In this document: positions 35,097-41,906 of the stretch, piece by piece
Layout: every line of letters starts with the position of its first letter
Numbering within the stretch: position 1 is the first letter of the stretch
Assembly (NCBI GenBank): GCA_025359185.1
Contig: JANYHF010000039.1
Location: 1-50,477 of the forward strand
Direction: 5' to 3'
Length of the DNA: 50,477 nt
Source: Hyphomicrobiaceae bacterium
GTDB lineage: Bacteria; Pseudomonadota; Alphaproteobacteria; Rhizobiales; Hyphomicrobiaceae
Notes under the pieces: model-generated
The model's input: only the letters and a program-made list of their open reading frames with translations
What the model was told of the DNA's origin: nothing
The model's database searches: none
Translations under genes and position numbers: made by a program

Positions 35097-35201
35097 CCCC
35101 TCACCCTGTCCCTCTCCCCAGCAGGGCGAGGGGATGCAAGACTCGCTACCTGCGGATCAAGCGTCCCCTCGCCCCTTTGGGGAGAGGGACAGGGTGAGGG
35201 G
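35097..35201. repeat. Nested perfect inverted repeat (24-bp outer, 11-bp inner stem)
   Basis: Bases 35097-35120 pair perfectly with 35178-35201 (outer arms, C-rich left), and 35124-35134 pair perfectly with 35164-35174 (inner arms). The element fills the gap between the ATPase and beta-galactosidase genes. No T run follows. It would fold strongly in mRNA and may limit read-through to the last gene; the C-rich theme is shared with 7549-7591. Confidence 0.75.
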
Positions 35202-35244
35202 TTTGTCCTTGCCCAAATCGATTGATCGAGAAGAGTCCCTCCGC

Positions 35245-37182
35245 ATGACCCTCGGCGTTTGCTATTACCCGGAACAGTGGCCCGAAGCGTGGTGGGCCGA
35301 TGATGCGCGGCGGATGCGCGAGCTGGGGCTGACTTATGCGCGGATCGGCGAATTCGCCTGGTCGCGCTACGAGCCCAAACGGGGACAATTCGATTGGGGC
35401 TGGCTCGACCGGGCGATAGACACGCTCGGTAGGGCCGGCATGAAAGTCGTGCTTGGCACGCCCACGGCGACGCCGCCGAAATGGCTGGTCGACGAGTTCC
35501 CCGAGATTCTGCCCTATGACGCAAACGGCCGCCCGCGCGGCTTCGGATCGCGGCGCCACACGACGTTCTCATCCGAAGTGTGGTGGCGCGAAAGCGCGCG
35601 CATTGTCGCGATGCTTGCGGCTCGCTATGGTCAGCATCCCGCGCTTGTGGGCTGGCAGACCGACAACGAATATGGCTGCCACGATACGGTGCTGTCCTGG
35701 GGGCCGGAAGATCTGAAGGGTTTTCAGCGCTGGCTGCGTACGCGCTATCAGACGACGGATCAGCTCAACGAGGCCTGGGGCAACGCGTTCTGGTCGATGG
35801 ATGTGCAGAGCTTTGAGGAGGTCGCGCTCCCCAACCTCACCGTCACCGAAGCCAACCCGGCCGTGCGCCTCGATTTCTGGCGTTTCCAATCGGGCCAGGT
35901 GGCTGCCTACGACAAGATGCAGTGCGACATCCTGCGAAAGCATTCGCCCGGCCGCTGGGTGACGCACAACTTCATGGGCTTCTTCAACGAGTTCGACCAC
36001 TGGCCGCTCGGCGACCATCTCGATCTCGCCTCCTGGGACAGCTACCCCATCGGCTTCGTCGAACGTTTTCCGTTTGCGGAGGATGAGCGCGCGCGCTGGG
36101 CCGAGACCTCACACCCTGACATCGCGCCGTTCCATCACGATCTCTATCGCGGCGTCGGCAACGGCCGTTTCTGGGTCATGGAGCAGCAGCCTGGCCCGGT
36201 GAACTGGGCGCCTTGGAACCCGGTGCCGAAACCCGGCATGGTGCGGCTGTGGACCTGGGAGGCGCTCGCCCACGGCGCCGAGACCGTCAGCTATTTCCGC
36301 TGGCGACAAGCGGTGACCGCACAAGAGCAGATGCACGCGGGGTTGAATCTGCCGGGTACGCACGAATGGTCCGTGGGCGGCGAGGAGGCGTGGCAGGTTG
36401 CGCGAGAACTGGCCAAGCTCGGACCGTTGCCGAAGATGGCCAAGGCGAGCGTCGCGCTGGTATACGACTACGAAGCTGCCTGGATCACGCGCATCCAGCC
36501 GCAGGGCGCTGACTTTAATTTCAGTGAGCTGACCTTCCGCTGGTACGAAGCCGCGCGGCGGCTGGGATTGGACGTGGACATTGTCCGGCCGGGGGCGTCG
36601 CTCGCGGGCTACGGGCTGGTACTAGTCCCGTGTATGCCCTACGTCAGCGACGCTGCTGCGGCGGCCTTTAGAGCGGCGGATGGGCTGGTATTGTTCGGCC
36701 CCCGCACCGGCTCCAAAACCCGCAATTTCGCCATTCCCCACAACTTGCCGCCCGGCCCCATCGCCGAATTGACGGGCGTGCGGGTGACGCAGGTGAGTTC
36801 GCTGCGGCCCAATTTGAGCGAGGCGGTGAGTGGTAGCGCCAAGGGCCACGCCATCCGCTGGCGCGAGTATATTGATGTACTTGCGGATGTCTTGATCCTG
36901 GCGATGTTTGAAAAGGGCAACCCCGCACTGACGCGTCGTGGCAACCAGGCCTATCTCGCCTGTTGGCCCGATGAGGCGTTGCTCACAGCAACACTCAGCC
37001 TGCTGGCCATCACGGCCAAACTCAAAACCGTCCCCGTCCCCGCCGCCATCCGCCTCAGCCGCCGTGGCGATCTCACCTTCGCCTTCAACTACGGCAACGA
37101 TCCGTGGACGGCACCGAAATTGGGAACACTGGTGCTCGGCGCACAGATCGTCGCGCCGCAGTCGGTGAGCGTCTGGCGGTAA
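35245..37182 (+). CDS. GH42 beta-galactosidase
   Basis: A 645-residue enzyme. ATG 35245 starts the conserved MTLGVCYYPEQWPEAWW; the frame is open from 35134, but that part lies in the palindrome. The acid/base is Glu142 in WQTDNEYGC and the nucleophile is Glu313 in FWVMEQQPG, both standard for GH42. A trimerisation (42M) domain and a small C-terminal beta domain follow. No signal peptide, so it cleaves imported beta-galactosides in the cytoplasm. Together with GH36 and the ABC genes it forms a locus like the rhizobial lac region (lacEFG-Z-K), with both anomers covered. Confidence 0.94.
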   Translation: MTLGVCYYPEQWPEAWWADDARRMRELGLTYARIGEFAWSRYEPKRGQFDWGWLDRAIDTLGRAGMKVVLGTPTATPPKWLVDEFPEILPYDANGRPRGFGSRRHTTFSSEVWWRESARIVAMLAARYGQHPALVGWQTDNEYGCHDTVLSWGPEDLKGFQRWLRTRYQTTDQLNEAWGNAFWSMDVQSFEEVALPNLTVTEANPAVRLDFWRFQSGQVAAYDKMQCDILRKHSPGRWVTHNFMGFFNEFDHWPLGDHLDLASWDSYPIGFVERFPFAEDERARWAETSHPDIAPFHHDLYRGVGNGRFWVMEQQPGPVNWAPWNPVPKPGMVRLWTWEALAHGAETVSYFRWRQAVTAQEQMHAGLNLPGTHEWSVGGEEAWQVARELAKLGPLPKMAKASVALVYDYEAAWITRIQPQGADFNFSELTFRWYEAARRLGLDVDIVRPGASLAGYGLVLVPCMPYVSDAAAAAFRAADGLVLFGPRTGSKTRNFAIPHNLPPGPIAELTGVRVTQVSSLRPNLSEAVSGSAKGHAIRWREYIDVLADVLILAMFEKGNPALTRRGNQAYLACWPDEALLTATLSLLAITAKLKTVPVPAAIRLSRRGDLTFAFNYGNDPWTAPKLGTLVLGAQIVAPQSVSVWR

Positions 37183-37246
37183 GCCGTCGCAACGACGGAG
37201 CGTCGCCCGGCAACAACGGCGTACACCGCACCCGGTCGCCCGCCGT

Positions 37247-38014
37247 TCACACTGCCGTGAATCCGTTGTCGACGAACAGATGGGTGCCGTTGATGAAGCT
37301 GGCTTCGTCACTGGCCAGGAACAGCGCGGCGCGGGCGACTTCTTCGGGCTCGCAGATCCGGCCCTGCGAGGCGGCCAGCGCTGCGTCCGACGTGTCGATC
37401 CCCAGGGCCGCCAGCTCCTTGACCTCACGCAGGCCATGCGGTGTCCGCACGAACCCAGGGCACACGGCATTGCAGCGAATGCCCTTGTCGCGGAAATCAA
37501 CCGCGATGGCACGGGCGAACATTTGGCAGGCGCCCTTGGTCGTGCTGTAGGCGACTTCCAACGGCGTCGAGACAATCCCCGAGATCGACGATGTGCATAC
37601 GATCGAGCCGCCGCCACCCGCGATCATCTGCGGCAGCACCGCCTTGGTCATCAGGAACATGCTTTTGACATTGACGTCCATCAGCCAGTCCCACTCTTCC
37701 TCCGAGGTCTCCAGGAACGGCTTGATAATGATGGTGCCGGCGTGATTGAACAGCACGTTAATGGCACCGAGGGCCGCGTTCACCTCGGCGACGGCGCGTG
37801 TTACGTCGGCGGACTTGGCCACGTCGGCCTCTGAGAACACGGCCGTGCCTCCCGCATTTTGGATGTCAGCAACGGCCGCGCGCCCGGCCTCGACGTTGCG
37901 GTCCACAATGCCGACCTTGGCGCCCTCGGCCGCAAACAGCCGCGAGGCCGCCCCGCCCATACCCGTCGCCCCGCCCGAAATCAACGCGATCTTACCCTGA
38001 AGCCTGCCTGCCAT
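37247..38014 (-). CDS. Short-chain dehydrogenase/reductase
   Basis: A 255-residue SDR from ATG 38014; the upstream open part is not protein-like. Cofactor motif SGGATGMGGA, with IVDRN after beta-2 (Asp favours NAD), FNHAG in place of the usual NNAG, catalytic Ser in TSSISG and Tyr/Lys in YSTTKGA. It ends with GTHLFVDNGFTAV. It converges on the beta-galactosidase gene. A sugar dehydrogenase role, for example on galactose, would suit the neighbourhood, but this is a guess. Confidence 0.87.
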   Translation of the reverse strand: MAGRLQGKIALISGGATGMGGAASRLFAAEGAKVGIVDRNVEAGRAAVADIQNAGGTAVFSEADVAKSADVTRAVAEVNAALGAINVLFNHAGTIIIKPFLETSEEEWDWLMDVNVKSMFLMTKAVLPQMIAGGGGSIVCTSSISGIVSTPLEVAYSTTKGACQMFARAIAVDFRDKGIRCNAVCPGFVRTPHGLREVKELAALGIDTSDAALAASQGRICEPEEVARAALFLASDEASFINGTHLFVDNGFTAV

Positions 38015-38177
38015 TGCTGCCGCCCTCGTCTGTTGGTTCTCACGTGCGCCGAGCTTAGCGTCCTGGACGCGTCGCTGGCCAGCTCCTCGTGAAAACCACA
38101 AGTTGCGATCGTGCTGCCGTTATCCGATAGTCAGCACCGGTTGTAGACGCCGGCCCCGCTGGCTCGGAAGGTACCTC

Positions 38178-38774
38178 ATGGCCGTGCAAGCTCTGTTGAC
38201 ACCGCCCGGGCAGAGTGCCGCCCATGGGCTGACGGTCGCGCGTATCGTCAAGGTCAACCATGCCGGCGAGTACGGCGCGATCAGCATTTATAGTAGCCAA
38301 ATTGCGGTCGCCCGCTGGCGCTGCCCCGACGTGGTGCCAAAACTCTACGACATGCTTGGCCACGAAATTGAGCATTGCGCTAAATTCGCAGCGGCCATGC
38401 CGTCGCGGTCCGCCAAGCCGTGCCGCGCGCTCTTTCTTTGGACTACCGGCGGGCGGGCGCTGGGCATTGTGACAGCGCTGCTGGGCCGCAACGGCGTCTG
38501 GGCCTGCACGGCGGCGGTCGAAGCGGCGGTGCATCACCATCTGGAGGACCAACTCGTGTACCTGGCCGGACGCGATCAGGCGCTGTTCGACATCATCGCC
38601 GATATCCGGGCCGAGGAGGCCGCACATCTTCAGCACGCCGAGGAGCATCTGACGGCGCGCGGGCCACATATCGAGTTTTTGCGCGCGACCATTGCGGGGG
38701 TAACGGATCTGCTGATCTGGGCCTCGACCTCGGGGGAGTCGACCCGCATGGCGCGCGACATCCAGTCGGGTTAG
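38178..38774 (+). CDS. coq7: COQ7-family demethoxyubiquinone hydroxylase
   Basis: A 198-residue di-iron protein. ATG 38178 is chosen; upstream codons are not conserved-looking. Glu31 lies in the hallmark VNHAGEYGAISIY; further ligands are in MLGHEIEHC, AVHHHLEDQL and EEAAHLQHAEEH. FLWTTGGRALGIVTALLG also matches the family. It hydroxylates demethoxyubiquinone in ubiquinone synthesis and is membrane-associated. The stop TAG (38772-38774) is made from the target TA plus the first base of the MITE that follows, so the insertion may have set or altered the C-terminus. Confidence 0.9.
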   Translation: MAVQALLTPPGQSAAHGLTVARIVKVNHAGEYGAISIYSSQIAVARWRCPDVVPKLYDMLGHEIEHCAKFAAAMPSRSAKPCRALFLWTTGGRALGIVTALLGRNGVWACTAAVEAAVHHHLEDQLVYLAGRDQALFDIIADIRAEEAAHLQHAEEHLTARGPHIEFLRATIAGVTDLLIWASTSGESTRMARDIQSG

Positions 38775-39039
38775 TACCCACTGTCAGAAGTAGCTAGCAC
38801 GCATGACGAACAAGGACGCTCGCCGGGCAGGAACGGCGCGACGAGCATAGTGAACTATGGTCGAGCGCCGTTACGCACCCGGCGAGCTTCCTTGTTCGCC
38901 CGCTGGGTCGCGTTCCCCGGCCGGCCGGTGCGTTGCGCGCCTCGACCGTAGCTACGGCTACGCTCTTCGGCGCGCGCCTGCCGGATCGGCTCGCGAAGCC
39001 GCGATCAGACGTACTAGCTACTTCTGATAGTGGGTACTA
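38772..39039. mobile_element. 268-bp MITE with 26-bp terminal inverted repeats and TA ends
   Basis: Bases 38772-38797 and 39014-39039 are inverted repeats matching at 25 of 26 positions (starting TAGTACCCACTG). The outermost TA on each side looks like the target duplication of IS630/Tc1-type elements. Inside are two further palindromes: 38807-38827 with 38878-38898 (21 bp, one mismatch) enclosing a second hairpin, and a GCGCGC-flanked stem near 38935-38980. There is no open frame for a transposase, so it is a non-autonomous element. It sits between coq7 and the MgtC-like gene, touching the coq7 stop. Confidence 0.8.
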
Positions 39040-39050
39040 GACTTGCGGTC

Positions 39051-39527
39051 ATGACCGCCGTGGACATCCTGATTCGCCTGTTTGCGGCCTTCCTGGTGGG
39101 CGGCGCGCTGGGGCTTAACCGCGACCTGCATCGCAAATCTGCGGGCGTGCGCACGATTGGCATTGTCACGCTGGCGGCGGCGTCGCTGGTGATGGCGGCG
39201 GGCGGCGCGGGGCCGGGGCAGCCTGGGTTTACCGAGGTGACGCGCATCATCCAAGGTGTGCTGACGGGTGTCGGTTTCATTGGCGCGGGCGTCATCGTGC
39301 GCGGCTCGGGCGAGGGGCAGGTGCACGGGCTGACCACCGCCGCCGTGGTATGGCTTGGCGCGGGCATGGGCGTGCTCTGCGGAATTGGCGCGTGGACAGT
39401 CCTGGTGCCGGCAGTTCTGTTGGTGTTTGCCCTGCTGGTGTTTGGTGGTCCTGCCGAACGGTTGCTGCATCGCACCTTCAGCCACGATGCGGCGGATAAG
39501 CCGGGCGATCCCGGCGCTTCGACGTGA
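39051..39527 (+). CDS. MgtC/SapB-family membrane protein
   Basis: A 158-residue membrane protein from ATG 39051 (a GTG at 39030 lies inside the MITE end). The family start is plain: LIRLFAAFLVGGALGLNRDL, then KSAGVRTIGIVTLAAASLVM, and the conserved GVLTGVGFIGAGVIVRG and VHGLTTAAVVW. Four membrane segments are predicted. The C-terminal soluble domain of long MgtC proteins is absent, as in many chromosomal versions. MgtC proteins affect survival in low Mg and inhibit F-type ATP synthase in Salmonella. The start lies 12 bases after the MITE, so its native promoter was probably displaced. Confidence 0.88.
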   Translation: MTAVDILIRLFAAFLVGGALGLNRDLHRKSAGVRTIGIVTLAAASLVMAAGGAGPGQPGFTEVTRIIQGVLTGVGFIGAGVIVRGSGEGQVHGLTTAAVVWLGAGMGVLCGIGAWTVLVPAVLLVFALLVFGGPAERLLHRTFSHDAADKPGDPGAST

Positions 39528-39607
39528 TTTGCCGCAGGCCAGCTGGCCGCGCGGCAGTGCTATTTGTCTGACCTGCGGTCTCCACTTGCGAACCTTCGGA
39601 ACCTGCC

Positions 39608-40342
39608 ATGCCCCCCAGCGCCTCCCAGCCGAGTTTCAACCTCCCCACCCGCTCACGGCTCGATCTGGCCGCCGAAGTGGTCGAGACCTGCCGCAAAATG
39701 AACGCCATGGGCCTCAACCAGGGCCCTTCCGGAAATGTCAGTATGCGGCTGGATGAGCGGCATTTCCTGATCACGCCGTCGGGCTTGGCCTATGACGCCA
39801 TGCGCCCCGAAGACGTGCCGGTGATGGATATGGCTGGCCAATGGTTCGGGCGGCGGCGTCCAAGCACGGAATGGCGGTTCCACCGCGATGTGCTGAAGTC
39901 GCGGGTGGAAACCAACGTGGTGCTCCATACGCATTCGATGTTCTCGACCACGCTGGCGTGTTTGCGGCGCGGCATTCCGCCGTTCCACTACATGATCGCG
40001 GTGGCGGGCGGCGATACCATCCGTTGTGCGTCGTATGCGACATTCGGGACGCAGGCGTTGTCAGACAACGTGCTGAAGGCGCTGGAGGGGCGGAAAGCCT
40101 GCCTGTTAGCCAATCACGGTCTCATTTGCGTGGGCGTGTCGTTAGAAAAAGCCCTCGGCCTGGCCGTGGAAGTCGAGACCCTGGCCGGCATGTACTGCCG
40201 CGCCCGCCAGCACGGCATCCCCCGGCTGCTGGACCACCGCGAGATGACCCGGATCATCGAGCTGTTCCGGACGTATGGGACGCCGGAGTTCCCGGATGCG
40301 GAGCTGAAGCAAGCGGGGGACGAGTGGCCGGGGGGGAGGTAG
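39608..40342 (+). CDS. Class II aldolase/adducin-family protein (FucA-like)
   Basis: A 244-residue protein of the zinc aldolase fold. Signatures: GLNQGPSGNVSMRL (phosphate loop), ITPSGLAYDAM, STEWRFHRDV (catalytic Glu), VLHTHSMFST (HxH zinc ligands) and LLANHGLICVG (third His). Members cleave fuculose- or related ketose-phosphates or act as decarboxylases/epimerases. No linked kinase or isomerase is near, so the pathway is unknown. A palindromic repeat starts 20 bases after its stop. Confidence 0.87.
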   Translation: MPPSASQPSFNLPTRSRLDLAAEVVETCRKMNAMGLNQGPSGNVSMRLDERHFLITPSGLAYDAMRPEDVPVMDMAGQWFGRRRPSTEWRFHRDVLKSRVETNVVLHTHSMFSTTLACLRRGIPPFHYMIAVAGGDTIRCASYATFGTQALSDNVLKALEGRKACLLANHGLICVGVSLEKALGLAVEVETLAGMYCRARQHGIPRLLDHREMTRIIELFRTYGTPEFPDAELKQAGDEWPGGR

Positions 40343-40362
40343 TTGACGTCAATGCGTCCCCC

Positions 40363-40404
40363 CCTCTTTCGTCATGGCAGCCTTCGCTGCCATGACGAAA
40401 GAGG
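40363..40404. repeat. Palindromic repeat family A, copy 1 (short form)
   Basis: A perfect 19-bp stem (40363-40381 with 40386-40404) around the tetraloop CTTC, containing CGTCATGGCAGC. It lies between the aldolase and the GIY-YIG gene. It carries only the outer hairpin of the longer copies 2 and 3. Confidence 0.8.
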
Positions 40405-40464
40405 CGGCAGGCACTCGGTAATTGCCCAGTTCAAAGGGCCGCCGGTGAGGGCTATCCGTAGCCA

Positions 40465-40812
40465 ATGCCTTATTGGCGAGAAAAACAGCCTTGCGTCTAC
40501 ATCCTGGCCAGTGCCCGTGATGGGATACTCTACATTGGCGTCACTAGCGCGCTGGTTGATCGCATGTTGCAGCACAAGCAGGGTCTCATCGAAGGCTTCA
40601 CGAAACGGTATGGGGTACGCCTCCTGGTCTACTATGAGATGCATGAGACAATGGACGCCGCCATCAAACGCGAGTCGAACATGAAGGCCTGGAAGCGGGC
40701 TTGGAAAGTCCGGCTGATCAAGCAAGCCAATCCTGAATGGCGCGATCTGTTTGACCTGGCGACCTCAGAAGTGTTCGATTTGCCATCGGACTTTCAGGCT
40801 CGATCATTCTAA
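40465..40812 (+). CDS. Small GIY-YIG nuclease
   Basis: A 115-residue stand-alone GIY-YIG (URI-type) domain. The GIY strand reads CVYILASA and the YIG strand LYIGVTSAL (Tyr23-Ile24-Gly25). Arg33 in VDRMLQHK and Glu70 in KRESNMKAW are the catalytic arginine and metal-binding glutamate, so the enzyme looks active. No DNA-binding domain is attached. No good ribosome site is seen before ATG 40465. It is bracketed by copies 1 and 2 of palindromic family A, 60 and 38 bases away. Such proteins are common in alphaproteobacteria and mostly uncharacterised; a link to the palindromes is inference. Confidence 0.9.
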   Translation: MPYWREKQPCVYILASARDGILYIGVTSALVDRMLQHKQGLIEGFTKRYGVRLLVYYEMHETMDAAIKRESNMKAWKRAWKVRLIKQANPEWRDLFDLATSEVFDLPSDFQARSF

Positions 40813-40850
40813 CGCGATGGTTCTTGCAGGCAGCCCAGTTCCCCTCCTAT

Positions 40851-40961
40851 CGTCATGGCAGCCCCAGCCTTCGCTTGGGGTGAACTCTGGCTGCCATCCA
40901 CGGCAACGGGCAACAAGGCCGCTGTTAGGTGTCGTGGATGGCAGCCTTCGCCGCCATGACG
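40851..40961. repeat. Palindromic repeat family A, copy 2 (long form)
   Basis: Outer stem CGTCATGGC (40851-40859) with GCCATGACG (40953-40961); inner 14-bp perfect stem (40889-40902 with 40933-40946, GGCTGCCATCCACG). The loop has GGCAACGGGCAAC, shared with copy 3. Compared with copy 3 there is an extra block at about 40863-40888. Confidence 0.8.
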
Positions 40962-40979
40962 ATTGGGGCAGAAGATCGT

Positions 40980-41663
40980 TCAGCAGGCAATCGCAATAAT
41001 CTCCGGGCTCGCGGCTGCAAACGCTGACCCATCCCAGTCGCCGCACCACGTCACATCGGCGAACTCGGCGTTCGCCAGCATCGCGGCCAGCTGCGCTTGC
41101 CCCATGAACCGCAGCGTATCTTCCGCGTGCACCGCATCTCCCGCACCGAAGTCGAAGCGGGTGCCGTAGGTGACTCTCTCGCCGTCTACGGATGTGACGT
41201 CGTAGTGCACATCGACGGGGCCGACGCCGGGGACGTTGAGGCGGGTGGCGGTCTTGGCCGGGGTCCAGTCTTCCCACTCGCGTGCGAGCGGGTTGCGGGT
41301 CTCGAACATCAGCTGCCCGCCAGGCGAAAGGTGGCGTCGGCAGACGGCCAGAACGGCGCGAACGTCGGCATCGTCCAGAAACACCTGGAAAACGTGGCCG
41401 GTCATGATGAGTGCGTCGAAGGTTTCATCGAGGTCGAGCGCTGCCGCTTCGGACATGATCCAGCGAACCGCCTCGCCGCCCGGCCGCGCCCGTGCGATGC
41501 CGAGCATTCCCGCGGCCGGATCGACGCCAGTGACGCGGTGGCCCTGGCCCGCGAGATAGCACGCCAGCCGCCCGGTGCCGCAGCCGATTTCGAGGACGTT
41601 TCCGGGCGCGGGGCCGAGGAAGCCGGCGTAGAACCTGTCAACCGCATCGAACGGGTTCAGCAT
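40980..41663 (-). CDS. Class I SAM-dependent methyltransferase
   Basis: A 227-residue methyltransferase. The SAM-binding motif I is VLEIGCGTGRLACYLAGQG, followed by VTGVDPAAGML, the acidic motif DLDETFDALIMTGHVFQVF and LSPGGQLMFETRNP. The last third is a beta-rich substrate domain. The target is not readable; small-molecule methyltransferases look like this. The gene lies between family A palindromes copies 2 and 3. Confidence 0.87.
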   Translation of the reverse strand: MLNPFDAVDRFYAGFLGPAPGNVLEIGCGTGRLACYLAGQGHRVTGVDPAAGMLGIARARPGGEAVRWIMSEAAALDLDETFDALIMTGHVFQVFLDDADVRAVLAVCRRHLSPGGQLMFETRNPLAREWEDWTPAKTATRLNVPGVGPVDVHYDVTSVDGERVTYGTRFDFGAGDAVHAEDTLRFMGQAQLAAMLANAEFADVTWCGDWDGSAFAAASPEIIAIAC

Positions 41664-41777
41664 GTCATAGACGGCGGCAAGGCGCGGGTCGGTTTAGGCG
41701 GGGCTGCTCATGGCGGGATGCTGACACGAGGGCGAACCGCCAGCAACCCATTGACACAGCGCTGCCGATCCCTCTTT

Positions 41778-41865
41778 CGTCATGGCAGCTTCGGCTGCCA
41801 TCCACGGCAACGGGCAACGAGTACGTTGTGAATTGTCGTGGATGGCAGCCTTCGCTGCCATGACG
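41778..41865. repeat. Palindromic repeat family A, copy 3 (long form)
   Basis: Outer 12-bp stem CGTCATGGCAGC (41778-41789) with 41854-41865 and inner 14-bp stem (41793-41806 with 41837-41850), identical in sequence to the inner arms of copy 2. The loop begins with the shared GGCAACGGGCAAC. It sits just before the hydantoinase-like gene. Confidence 0.85.
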
Positions 41866-41906
41866 GTGTCGTGGTGGCGTTTTTCCCTCCGACAGAGCCC
41901 CCGCCC

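Noticed and set aside
40363-41865. CRISPR array
   Set aside because: The repeats are palindromic, irregularly spaced (hundreds of bases) with genes between, and no cas gene is present.
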